Source: Streptomyces sp. PTY087I2 (lineage in GTDB: Bacteria; Actinomycetota; Actinomycetes; Streptomycetales; Streptomycetaceae). Taken from it: a DNA stretch of 64,000 bases. The stretch is taken from assembly GCF_001687325.1 (NCBI RefSeq), contig NZ_LZRD01000021.1, forward strand, positions 1-64,000, read 5' to 3'. Both the position numbers and the translations under genes were made by a program. Under the pieces are notes generated by a model. It was given only the letters and a program-made list of their open reading frames with translations, did no database searches and was not told the origin of the DNA. Numbering within the stretch: the first letter of the stretch is position 1; each line of letters opens with the position of its first letter. Shown here piece by piece: positions 8,754 to 16,782 of the stretch.

Positions 8754-10100
8754 ATGCATACCAAAAGGCAGTCCGCCCGGCTCCGCCACGCTCTGACGGT
8801 CGGCATGGGCCTGGCGCTGGCGGGTGTCGCGACGGTCCCCGCACACGCCGAAACCGTCCGGGAACAGCAGTGGCATCTCGACGCGATGCATGCCGAGGAG
8901 ATGTGGAAGACGAGCACTGGAGAGGGCATTACGGTCGCGGTGATCGACTCCGGCGTCGACAAGAGCGTGGCTGACCTGCGCGGTCAGGTCCTGGACGGCG
9001 TCGACTATTCCGGCGAGGAAGGCGACGAGCACACGGACCAAGCAGGACACGGCACCGGCACGGCTGCCCTCATCGCAGCAACTGGAGCGCGTGGCAAGGA
9101 CAGCGGCTCTTATGGTCTGGCTCCTGGCACGAAGATCCTTCCCGTCAAGATGCCGTACGGGAAGCAGGGGGCGCTGTGGACCAAGAGCCAGGCGAAGAAG
9201 TACGCAGCGGACATGGCCCTGGCCATCCGTTTCGCTGCTGACTCCGACGCGAAGGTCATCAACATCTCCATGGGGGGCTGGGACGCGGACTATCCGGAGT
9301 TGAACACTGCCGTGAAGCACGCTCTGGAGAAGGGTAAGTTGATCTTCGCGGCGGCCGGCAACAGCGGCGACGTCAAGAATGAGAAGGAGTACCCAGCCGC
9401 GACTCCGGGTGTCGTCGGCGTGGCCGGCGTGGACCGGAACGCCAAACCGGTCAAGGACTCTCAGTGGGGCTCCCAGGTCGACATCGCCGCCCCCGGCAAG
9501 GACATGGTCAGCGCCTGCGCAGGCGGGACAGAGCTCTGTGACGGAACCGGCACAAGCGGCGCCTCCGCTCTCGCGTCCGCCTCCGCCGCCCTCCTCTGGT
9601 CCCAGCACCCGGACTGGACCAACAACCAGGTCCTGCGCGTCCTGATGCAGACGGCCAGCGGCAATGAGAAGGGGCTGAGCCGCGACGACGTCATCGGCTA
9701 CGGCGTTGTACGCCCCCGGATCGCGCTCACAGACCCGGGCGATCCGGGCCCGGCTGACGAATACCCGCTCCCCGACTTCACCTACGAGGACGCCAAGCCC
9801 CCATCCCTGGAGCCCTCCAAGCCTGCGCAGGGCGCTGCCCAGCCGACGGCCGCGGCGACCGCGTCCAACGACGACAGCAACGCGCCGACCGCTTGGATCG
9901 CCGGCGGCATCGGCACCGCCGTTCTGCTCAGCGCGGCCGTCGCTGTTCTGGTGGTCCGTAACCGCCGTGGCCGCGCAGGGCCCTCTTCGGCCATGCCCCC
10001 GACACCGTACGGGGGACAGCCGCCGGCCTTCACGCCGCATCAGGGCGTCGATCTCCGACCGCCACACAGCACAGACCACAACCACAACGGGAGGGCATGA
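8754..10100 (+). CDS. Membrane-anchored mycosin-like subtilase (S8), type VII secretion-associated
   Basis: A 448-residue secreted serine protease. ATG 8754 has AGAGG upstream and begins a Sec signal peptide (HALTVGMGLALAGVATVPAHA). The subtilase triad is visible: Asp65 in AVIDSGVD, His99 in QAGHGTGTAA and Ser268 in GTGTSGASALASA, with oxyanion Asn203 in AAAGNSGD. After the catalytic domain comes a Pro-rich linker and one C-terminal transmembrane helix (AWIAGGIGTAVLLSAAVAVLVV), followed by a short basic tail. This is the layout of mycosins (MycP), which are needed for ESX secretion. The protease is anchored with its catalytic domain outside. Its neighbours are WXG-like proteins, but no EccB/C/D/E gene is in the window. 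The next gene starts two bases after its stop codon. Confidence 0.88.
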   Translation: MHTKRQSARLRHALTVGMGLALAGVATVPAHAETVREQQWHLDAMHAEEMWKTSTGEGITVAVIDSGVDKSVADLRGQVLDGVDYSGEEGDEHTDQAGHGTGTAALIAATGARGKDSGSYGLAPGTKILPVKMPYGKQGALWTKSQAKKYAADMALAIRFAADSDAKVINISMGGWDADYPELNTAVKHALEKGKLIFAAAGNSGDVKNEKEYPAATPGVVGVAGVDRNAKPVKDSQWGSQVDIAAPGKDMVSACAGGTELCDGTGTSGASALASASAALLWSQHPDWTNNQVLRVLMQTASGNEKGLSRDDVIGYGVVRPRIALTDPGDPGPADEYPLPDFTYEDAKPPSLEPSKPAQGAAQPTAAATASNDDSNAPTAWIAGGIGTAVLLSAAVAVLVVRNRRGRAGPSSAMPPTPYGGQPPAFTPHQGVDLRPPHSTDHNHNGRA

Positions 10101-10101
10101 A

Positions 10102-10539
10102 ATGGCTTGGGACCAGGAATGGCAGGAGATAAAGGCCGCAGTGCGTGAGCGTGAGCCCGCGTCGACGCAGCTGAATCAGCTCGCCCCTGGTGGCGGAGGG
10201 GGCAGTTCACCCGATCAGGTCACAAGCCCCGCTCGAAATAAGGCAGCGAGCGAAGCGATCAACAAACATCTGGAGCCCTATGTCAAAGACCATGGAAACG
10301 ACGCCGAAGAGAGCACAAAAACAGCGGTGAAGGAGTTCGGCCCCAGAGACGGTGACGGCTGGGACACCGCTGCCGGTCTGAAGAAAGCACATGCCACGTG
10401 GAAGAAACAGGTCACGGCACTGAGGGGCCGTCTGCTCTACGAGGCGAACGGGTTGCTGAAGACGTCAATCGATCTGCGGAACGACGACATCGGTATCGCC
10501 GCAGGCATGCGACCGAAGTCCAATATCGACAGTCTCTGA
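10102..10539 (+). CDS. Small helical protein in type VII-like cluster
   Basis: A 145-residue protein. ATG 10102 follows GGGAGGG at 10089-10095 and lies immediately after the protease stop codon. It is hydrophilic and helical with a flexible Gly-rich stretch near residue 35 (APGGGGGSS) and no signal peptide or membrane segment. The C-terminal half (DGWDTAAGLKKAHATWKKQVTALRGRLLYEANGLL) could form an ESX-like helical hairpin, but I see no clean WxG. Because it sits between the mycosin and an 810-residue WXG-headed protein, a role as partner or chaperone of the large protein is a reasonable inference. I do not recognise a family. Confidence 0.6.
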   Translation: MAWDQEWQEIKAAVREREPASTQLNQLAPGGGGGSSPDQVTSPARNKAASEAINKHLEPYVKDHGNDAEESTKTAVKEFGPRDGDGWDTAAGLKKAHATWKKQVTALRGRLLYEANGLLKTSIDLRNDDIGIAAGMRPKSNIDSL

Positions 10540-10559
10540 CTGCTTCCGAGGGGGGAACT

Positions 10560-12992
10560 GTGCCTACTTACTACGAAGTCATGCAAACAGACCTGTCCAA
10601 GCTCACTGCTGCTGCCGACGAGTGGGAGGCGATGGCAGGTAAGTTCAAGAAGCTTGAAGATCAGTACAGAAAGAATATTCACGGAGTGACTGTGGACGGT
10701 TCATGGGTGGGCCTCAGTGCGACAGCCGCCAATGAACACTTCAAGGTGACGCTACGGGAACTTCAGGCAGCTCAGACGGAAGCAAAAGCGATCGCCGCAC
10801 TGGTGCGCGACGCATACTCCCAGTTCGTGGACCTTCGAGGCAAAGTGCAAGCCGCACGAGCCGATGCCATCGAGGCCGGCATGAAGGTCTCGGCCCAAGG
10901 GGCCGTCTTCTTCGACACCGAGAAGCTAAGCCCGAGCAACCGCAGTGCTTACCAGCACGACCCGAGCTACCAAGAGTCCGGCCGAGCCGAGGCAGCCAAG
11001 TGGGAGCAGGCGATTGATCGCGCTGTCAAAGCAGTCACAGACGCCGACGCCGGTGTCAAGATCGCGCTCAACGCAGTCGTCGTCGACACCGACGTGCTTG
11101 ACGGGACGATGAATGGCTTTAACGCGAAGGCCAAGAGCGACATCGAGAAATACGAAGCCGACCAGATGGCGGAGATTTCCACACGGATCAATTCAGGGAC
11201 AGCAACTGCCCAAGACCTCAAGGAAGCGGAGCGGTCATTGCGCGACAACTCCGGAAACAAGGTCTACAGCCAAACGCTTCTCAATAGCCTGGGCCCTGAC
11301 GGAACTATCAAGTTCACAAACAAGCTCAACGATCTTGCCTATTTCGACGACAAGGACCGAAAGAAGAACTATCTGACCCTTCAAAAGGGCTTGTCCACAT
11401 CGCTGGCCGTCGCCACTCGGGTTCCGGATTTCGGGGCAGACGGCAAACCTCTTCCGCCCGGATCGAAGCAGGAAACCCTGGCCATCGGCTCCAGGCCATA
11501 CGCCGAGGCGGTCAAGAACTGGAGGACGACTGGGGACGCGAAATTCTACAACAATTGGCTTAACGGCATGAAAGAGGTCGGAACGAAAGAATATGACACC
11601 AAGGCAGTAACTGAGCTCACCGAACTTCAACGCTCCGACGATAAAGCCCACGGGTACCAAAGCCTCGTCACCATGATGCAGCAAGGGGGCGACTACAGCG
11701 GAACATTCCTGCACGACCTGGCAGATGATATCCGGCGAGCGGAGGACCCCAAACAGAAGGGCAATCCAGATATCTGGGACATCGGGGCCGAGTACGACGG
11801 AAGGAACAAGAAGAATGGCGGGGGCTGGTTTGCCAACGACCCCATGGACGGCGTGCTCGGCTTGATGAGCAAAGATCCCGACACGGCCACCGCCTACTTC
11901 GACCCGAAGGGATTCCAGTTCAGTGACAACTCAGGCTCTGGAGATGGTGCAGTAGTGCAGCACGGGAGCGACCGCCTTAATTACCTTCAAAACGAAAGGG
12001 ATTGGGAGGTCGTCGGCGACATCGTGTTGACCCACAAAGACCAGGTCTCGTTGAGCGTTCCGGACGCACAGGATGCTGACAGTGGAATCGGGTTCGGACT
12101 CGCGCTCGAGGCGGCGGCGACCGGCCGCCCACCGGGTACCGCAGACGTACCCGAGGGCTACGAAAGGCACTCTGCAGCGCAATCTCGCGTCTTCGAGGAG
12201 ATAATCAGGTCCTACGCGGAATCGGCAACCTCAGAGAGGCATGGTTCAGTAATCCCTGAAAACATGCGGCAGAATATGGGAAATATCGTCGCCCACTACC
12301 CGGATGACATCCATCAGATCCTCGGAAAGAACGCCGATTTCTCCAGCCCTGAATATTCAACGAAACCGAATGACCTAAATGTGAGTAATGGCGAGCTCAC
12401 GCGATTCCTTCGCGAAGCATCTGCGGATGGTGGCGCATATCGAACGATCCACGACTCGCAAGTCGGCGTCATTGCGCAGGAAATAGACGGTCTCTCGAAG
12501 GGCGATCTGACGATCAGGCCTGGTGCCGAACAGGCGGACACCGCCATGGGTGTCATGCGGGAGTCTGGATACGTCATGGGCACACTGGACCAAATCCGTG
12601 CCGACGTCCTGACCGACAACAGGGACGCAGAAATCTCTCAGAATAATTGGAACAAGGCTTACCAGTACCATCTTTTTGGTGCACCGGTGACTGGCCTACC
12701 GTTCTTCGGTGACGGAATACAACGCATGATTGACATCGGCACAGGAAAGGAGGCCGAGGAACTCAATAATGCTGCGACCGGCAGAGCCCGGGAAGAGCTA
12801 ATTAAATATTACGACGAGAACGGATATCCGCGACTCAACAGAATGCTCAGTCGTCATATTTCAGAGGTGGGCATACCACCGGAACAGGTTATGGAAAAGG
12901 GGAGTCGCGTATCTGAATTGACTGGCACCGCCAGGGGTGCGTACGGTGACGGGCTCGATTCTGCCGACGGATCCACTGGGGAGCAGGGGTAA
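10560..12992 (+). CDS. Large WXG-headed protein, candidate type VII secreted effector
   Basis: An 810-residue protein. GTG 10560 is preceded by GAGGGGGGAA. The first ~100 residues are helical with a WxG (DGSWVGLSATAANEHF, W49-G51), the type VII targeting head. A long charged, mostly helical body follows, with no transmembrane segment or cysteine-rich domain. At about residues 560-680 lies a module containing DFSSPEYSTKPNDLN that recurs in the next gene product. The gene uses many AT-ending codons (for example ATT AAA TAT near the 3' end) unlike most of the window, suggesting acquisition. The stop overlaps the next start (TAATG). It resembles polymorphic-effector architecture, but no catalytic motif is recognisable, so toxicity is not claimed. 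Confidence 0.65.
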   Translation: MPTYYEVMQTDLSKLTAAADEWEAMAGKFKKLEDQYRKNIHGVTVDGSWVGLSATAANEHFKVTLRELQAAQTEAKAIAALVRDAYSQFVDLRGKVQAARADAIEAGMKVSAQGAVFFDTEKLSPSNRSAYQHDPSYQESGRAEAAKWEQAIDRAVKAVTDADAGVKIALNAVVVDTDVLDGTMNGFNAKAKSDIEKYEADQMAEISTRINSGTATAQDLKEAERSLRDNSGNKVYSQTLLNSLGPDGTIKFTNKLNDLAYFDDKDRKKNYLTLQKGLSTSLAVATRVPDFGADGKPLPPGSKQETLAIGSRPYAEAVKNWRTTGDAKFYNNWLNGMKEVGTKEYDTKAVTELTELQRSDDKAHGYQSLVTMMQQGGDYSGTFLHDLADDIRRAEDPKQKGNPDIWDIGAEYDGRNKKNGGGWFANDPMDGVLGLMSKDPDTATAYFDPKGFQFSDNSGSGDGAVVQHGSDRLNYLQNERDWEVVGDIVLTHKDQVSLSVPDAQDADSGIGFGLALEAAATGRPPGTADVPEGYERHSAAQSRVFEEIIRSYAESATSERHGSVIPENMRQNMGNIVAHYPDDIHQILGKNADFSSPEYSTKPNDLNVSNGELTRFLREASADGGAYRTIHDSQVGVIAQEIDGLSKGDLTIRPGAEQADTAMGVMRESGYVMGTLDQIRADVLTDNRDAEISQNNWNKAYQYHLFGAPVTGLPFFGDGIQRMIDIGTGKEAEELNNAATGRAREELIKYYDENGYPRLNRMLSRHISEVGIPPEQVMEKGSRVSELTGTARGAYGDGLDSADGSTGEQG

Positions 12993-13849
12993 TGAAAAAC
13001 TCTAGGAATCACAACCGGACAACCCGGCGCCTCTTCGTCATCATTTCCGCTGTCAGCGCCCTGGCTGTGGCTGGAGGGATCTCCTTCTTCCTCCTGGGCG
13101 GTGACGGAGAGGAGACAAAAGATCGCGAAGAGAAGCTCTGCTGGAGTCTGGTGCCGGCCGAGAGTCACAACTCTACCGGTTCACTGAAGGATTGTGGCGA
13201 CGCGCTGGAAGTTGCCATGACCGGGAGCCCGGCGGGCCAGAAGAAGCCAGACGATAATGTCGGCATGCTCGACTCCGAACATGCAGCGGTCACCGAGAAT
13301 GTAGTCAAGACGTACGCCGACCCCAAGGTCGCTGCCATCCCTGGCGAGATCCGCGGGAATCTAGCGAACGCACTCACATATTACTCCAGCGACATTCACG
13401 AAATTTTGAGCATTCAGGTTGATTTTTCTAGCCCTGAGTTCTCTACGAAACCCAACGATCTAGATATCGAGCGGTCGGACGTCAGCGGCTTCATCGCGGC
13501 GATAGCCAGAGACAGCGAAGCATTCGATGTTGTTTACGACGCACAAATGCGACACGTTGCACATGAAGTCAACACTCTCACTCGCGCAGAGCTGACTCGT
13601 AAACCCAGCGGCAACACCGACCGAGCTCGCGGAGTCGCTCGTGCAGTCGGTGCTTCCGCAGGAACGCTGTACGGAGCCCGAATCACAGGTGGCGACAAGG
13701 AGACGGACGCCATCTCGTCCAGATACGGCTGGCCACACCTGGAGAAGCTTCTTCAGGCGCGCTGCAACCAGCTGGACGCCCCGAAAGACTCGGAGCGAGT
13801 TCAGGAGATCTATTCTCTGGCAAGGTCGTCCTTCAACGACTGGGATTAG
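12992..13849 (+). CDS. Membrane-anchored protein sharing a module with the upstream WXG protein
   Basis: A 285-residue protein whose ATG overlaps the preceding stop by one base, so the pair is translationally coupled. Residues ~13-36 form a single N-terminal transmembrane helix or uncleaved signal (LFVIISAVSALAVAGGISFFLL), which would leave the rest outside the membrane. Residues ~110-225 align by eye with residues ~560-680 of the upstream protein: both contain FSSPE(Y/F)STKPNDL, a preceding YPDDIHQIL/YSSDIHEIL stretch, and following HDSQ/YDAQ and EIDGLSKGDLT/EVNTLTRAELT blocks. It could be a duplicated effector portion, a surface receptor or an immunity-type partner. Base composition is also AT-shifted. 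The family is unknown. Confidence 0.6.
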   Translation: MKNSRNHNRTTRRLFVIISAVSALAVAGGISFFLLGGDGEETKDREEKLCWSLVPAESHNSTGSLKDCGDALEVAMTGSPAGQKKPDDNVGMLDSEHAAVTENVVKTYADPKVAAIPGEIRGNLANALTYYSSDIHEILSIQVDFSSPEFSTKPNDLDIERSDVSGFIAAIARDSEAFDVVYDAQMRHVAHEVNTLTRAELTRKPSGNTDRARGVARAVGASAGTLYGARITGGDKETDAISSRYGWPHLEKLLQARCNQLDAPKDSERVQEIYSLARSSFNDWD

Positions 13850-14329
13850 CCTCGACCCTTCAGGTGGTGGCCAGGTCGGACTTCAGCGCGGCCCCGCGGT
13901 CGGCGACCGGCTTCGTCGTCGCGAACAGCTGGTCGGCCTCGGGGGCCTTGGAGGAGGCATGCCGGCCAAAACACCCCCGGCGCTCGAAGCTCGGCACCCG
14001 AGACCCGAGCGCCGGGGCGGGGCGTTCACTCTTCCGGGGGTACGTGAACGGGGCCCCCGCCCGAAGCTCGGGACCCGGGATCCGAGGGCCGGGACGCGAG
14101 ACCCGGGATTCGAGCTTCCTTGGTAACCGGTAGGGAAATGAGGGGGGTTCGAGAAAACCTCCCCACCCTCCCGACCCCGTCACGGCCAGCAAGTATGACT
14201 AATCGTGGCAGCTTGCGGCGCGCCGACGCGACTGCTTACGGTGCGAGAACCAAACGACCCCGACACGGTGTTGGTAGCACCAGGCCGGGGTCTCACCGCA
14301 AGATCGCCCCCCTTAGAAAGAACGATCCC
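13850..14329. other. Intergenic patch with imperfect repeats and a possible gene remnant
   Basis: About 480 bp without an intact gene. On the minus strand, 13860-13960 reads as a plausible protein C-terminus (KAPEADQLFATTKPVADRG, then a few residues to a stop) that runs into repeats, so it may be a 3' remnant. A 35-bp imperfect direct repeat (13985-14019 and 14062-14096, five mismatches) begins CGAAGCTCGG. An inverted partial copy lies at about 14101-14118. The segment 14170-14329 is probably the leader and promoter of the next gene. Confidence 0.4.
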
Positions 14330-15520
14330 TTGGCTACCCAGCACTTTAGCTCCGCCCTCAGCGCCCCCGCACCCTCGCCCGCGTACCCGAAGGCGACACC
14401 CGGCTACGGCAAACGCTCCGCGCCCGGCCAACTGCCGCGACGTCCGGATGACTTCGCCTTACTGCCGATGCGTGAGCGGTACGTCGCCGGGTTCGTCGAC
14501 CGCCTCCCCGACGGCGCGGCGATGAGCGTCAAGACCCTCGCCAGGCAACTCCCGCTCTACGGGCAGCAAGCCGTCGGCACGGCCCTGACCGCCCTGTCCG
14601 TCGCCGGGCACCTGCGCCGCGTGCGATGCGCCGTCGGCCAGGGCGAGACGACCCGCTGGGCCTTCCGCACCTTCTGGTCCCGGACCGCGCGCGACAACGA
14701 GTGGTGGAACGCCTACCTCGCCGACGAGATGCGCCAACTCGACGGCAGCGAGAGCCTCGACGGCCTCCCCCGCGACCCGGCCGCCGGCGGATCCACCGCC
14801 CCGCCGCCGCCCTGGGTCCCCGCTGATGAACCCTCGGATGAGCCTGCTGTTGAACCTGCCTCCGAGCCTCCGCTCGACCAGTCGCCACCCGCACCCGTAC
14901 CCGCGAAGGACACCCGGCCCGTCGAGCCGGCCGCAGCTCAAGCACCCTGCCCCGACCAGGCACCCAGGCCCGTCGCCGCTCCGCCGAGTGCTCCCGCCGG
15001 CTTCGGCCCCGTACAGCCGTCGAACGTCCCGGCTCCGGAGCCGGGCAACCGCCACTCCCCCGCCTACCTCGCGCTCGCCCAGCTCGCCCGCAAGGACATC
15101 CGCGTCGCCTTGTCCGCCGCCGACTGCACCGCACTCGAACCCCTCGCCACCGCATGGCTCGACCGAGGCGTCAGCACCGACTACCTCATCCACACCCTGA
15201 CCGCCGGGCTTCCCTACTCCGTCGACTCACCCGTCGCCCTCATCCGCCGCCGGCTCATGGACAAGATCCCGCCCCAACTGCCCACCGAACAGGACACGCC
15301 TCGGCCCGAGGCCCCCGCCCGGCGCCTCCTGGTCGAGTGCGCGGACTGCGGCGCCCCCGGCCGCCCCGAAGCCCTCCCGGACGGCCTCTGCCGCCCCTGC
15401 CGCACCCACCACGCCTCCGGGGCCGCCGAGGAGCAGTCCGTCGAGACCCTCGACGCTCCCGATGTTCGCGACGTCGGCGCGTACGTCGCCGAACTCCGCA
15501 ATCGCCTCAAGGCACCCTGA
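14330..15520 (+). CDS. HTH-type protein with C-terminal zinc ribbon
   Basis: About 396 residues if translation starts at TTG 14330, which has AGAAAGAA ten bases upstream. ATG 14468 and an upstream start at 14120 are alternatives. The N-terminal domain (YVAGFVDRLPDGAAMSVKTLARQLPLYGQQAVGTALTALSVAGHLRRV) is a winged helix. A Pro/Ala-rich linker follows, then a helical block, and near the C-terminus CADC...CRPC forms a likely zinc ribbon. Comparable genes are frequent in Streptomyces and often annotated MarR- or helix-turn-helix-type. If the TTG start is right, codon 44 is TTA (14459-14461), making expression dependent on the bldA leucyl-tRNA. It sits next to decayed toxin-antitoxin genes. Confidence 0.65.
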   Translation: MATQHFSSALSAPAPSPAYPKATPGYGKRSAPGQLPRRPDDFALLPMRERYVAGFVDRLPDGAAMSVKTLARQLPLYGQQAVGTALTALSVAGHLRRVRCAVGQGETTRWAFRTFWSRTARDNEWWNAYLADEMRQLDGSESLDGLPRDPAAGGSTAPPPPWVPADEPSDEPAVEPASEPPLDQSPPAPVPAKDTRPVEPAAAQAPCPDQAPRPVAAPPSAPAGFGPVQPSNVPAPEPGNRHSPAYLALAQLARKDIRVALSAADCTALEPLATAWLDRGVSTDYLIHTLTAGLPYSVDSPVALIRRRLMDKIPPQLPTEQDTPRPEAPARRLLVECADCGAPGRPEALPDGLCRPCRTHHASGAAEEQSVETLDAPDVRDVGAYVAELRNRLKAP

Positions 15521-15557
15521 TCCAGCAACCGGGTACCTGGGTGCCAAGGTCGCCGGA

Positions 15558-15790
15558 GTGCCGTCCGCGCCTTCACGAACCGACCCGCGAGAACCGAGCA
15601 GCAGCGCCGAGCGCGTCGGATCAAAGGCGAAGATGATCCTGATCTCGGAACGGCCTGCCGACCCCGGCCGTAGCTCCCTTCAGGTGATGCAGCTCCGCAC
15701 CCTTCAGCCGGTCAGCCAGCGGTCTTCCAAGAGTCGGACCGCCCTCACGCAGTCCGGCCACGACCTTGGCGACCCACATGATTCCCTTGG
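15558..15790 (-). pseudogene. Decayed HigB/RelE-type toxin remnant
   Basis: Read on the minus strand, this matches the intact toxin at 16217-16577. GGPTLGRPLADRLKGAELHHLK corresponds to VGPTLGRPLVDRIKGAEQHHMK (given here only as aligned blocks). After an extra base in the CCC run at 15676-15678 the frame changes, and EIRIIFAFDPTRSALLL matches EIRILFAFDPIRRAVLL. The N-terminus is missing or scrambled and the C-terminus ends after GSRGSVREG, with no antitoxin gene attached. A single inserted base plus truncated ends make it non-functional. It is a second, broken copy of the neighbouring family. Confidence 0.7.
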
Positions 15791-15881
15791 AATGGGCGGC
15801 GTGCTCAGTGGCTCTGGTCTTGTCCGCGTCGGCACACACAGAAGGAGAGCAGCCTCAAGGTGCTGGCAGATCCCTCTTCGA

Positions 15882-16220
15882 TCACGCCACGGTGTATTCG
15901 GTGTCTCCGAAGTCGGCGACGACCCGGAGCCTGCCGCCGAGTGCTTCCACGTAGGACCGGAGGGTCGCCACCTCGGTACGGTCGACCTCTCCGTGCTCGA
16001 TCGCGGAAACTCGCGGCGCCGAGACTCCCATCACCCCGGCAACATCACGCTGCGTGAGCGCCTGGTCCCGCCGAACCTCGGCCAGCTGATACGCCCGCAC
16101 CTCGGCAGCCAGCCGGTCCATGGCCGCTTGCTTCTCCTCGGCCGTACGCACGGGCAGACCCGCCGCGATACGACGCTCCCGCGCCGCACGCTTGGTCTCC
16201 TCCCAGCTGACGCTGCTCAT
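15882..16220 (-). CDS. HigA-type antitoxin / XRE-family regulator
   Basis: A 112-residue DNA-binding protein. The ATG at 16220 overlaps the normal toxin stop (ATGA), the usual arrangement for HigB-HigA pairs. The C-terminal half is an XRE/Cro helix-turn-helix (LTQRDVAGVMGVSAPRVSAIEHGEVDR), followed by EVATLRSYVEALGGRLRVVADFG, typical of HigA-like antitoxins. The N-terminal half is helical and should contact the toxin. The reading frame is open without interruption from the upstream toxin (16577 to 15882, 231 residues), so a toxin-antitoxin fusion can also be made. It probably represses its own promoter upstream of 16577. Confidence 0.85.
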   Translation of the reverse strand: MSSVSWEETKRAARERRIAAGLPVRTAEEKQAAMDRLAAEVRAYQLAEVRRDQALTQRDVAGVMGVSAPRVSAIEHGEVDRTEVATLRSYVEALGGRLRVVADFGDTEYTVA

Positions 16221-16577
16221 TCGTACTCCCTGGAGTCGAGTTCGGCGAGATGGTTTTGATAGCGCCTCTCGGCCAGCGGGATGCGCGTTGTACCAGCCTT
16301 GCCAGTCACCGGCCTTGTCACCAGCCACGAGAAGCACCGCGCGACGAATCGGGTCGAAGGCGAAGAGGATCCGGATCTCCCCGCTCCCGGACGATCCGGG
16401 CCGCAGCTCCTTCATATGGTGCTGTTCAGCACCCTTGATCCGATCGACCAGCGGTCGTCCGAGTGTCGGCCCGACCGCAGCCAGCACGTCGATCGCATCT
16501 TCTACTTGTTGGGCACTGTCCCAGTCCTCGTCGACCAGTGCGTCGTACCACGTGGCAACCTCGGCCACCAGAATCAC
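16217..16577 (-). pseudogene. HigB/RelE-type toxin, frameshifted near its C-terminus and fused to the antitoxin frame
   Basis: GTG 16577 begins ILVAEVATWYDALVDEDW; GPTLGRPLVDRIKG, KELRPGSSGSGEIRILFAFDP and VLLVAGDKAGDWQGWY follow, a classic phage-derived Gp49/HigB toxin. After GWYN the zero frame reads AHPAGREAL and runs into the antitoxin. In another frame the same DNA reads RIPLAERRYQNHLAEL and a few more residues, then a stop overlapping the antitoxin ATG, which is the family's normal ending. Restoring two bases in the GCGCG run at 16283-16287 would give ...WYNARIPLAER. The toxin is therefore either inactivated, made only by frameshifting, or miscalled by a sequencing error at a GC repeat. 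Confidence 0.75.
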
Positions 16578-16739
16578 TTCCCATTGAGCCGCACCTGCGA
16601 GGTTAATGCAAGCGTTAATTTCGGGAAGCGGAATCTGTGCAGCTCACGCCTTCGAGTGAATCCGCGCGGCCCCCAGGCGCGGGGGCGGATCGATCACAGC
16701 CCCCGCCCCCGGAAGGTGGCTCTCCGGCCTGCGAGTGCT

Positions 16740-16769
16740 CACGGCGGCGGCACGGATGCCGCCGCCGTG
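16740..16769 (-). terminator. Terminator of the OmpA-lipoprotein end of the Tad operon
   Basis: A perfect 13-bp inverted repeat (CACGGCGGCGGCA, arms 16740-16752 and 16757-16769) with a 4-base loop, just beyond the stop of the OmpA-like gene at 16783. A weaker 8-bp GC hairpin lies near 16680-16712. The 205 bp between 16578 and 16782 contain no gene. Confidence 0.7.
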
Positions 16770-16782
16770 CAGACAGAGGAGG

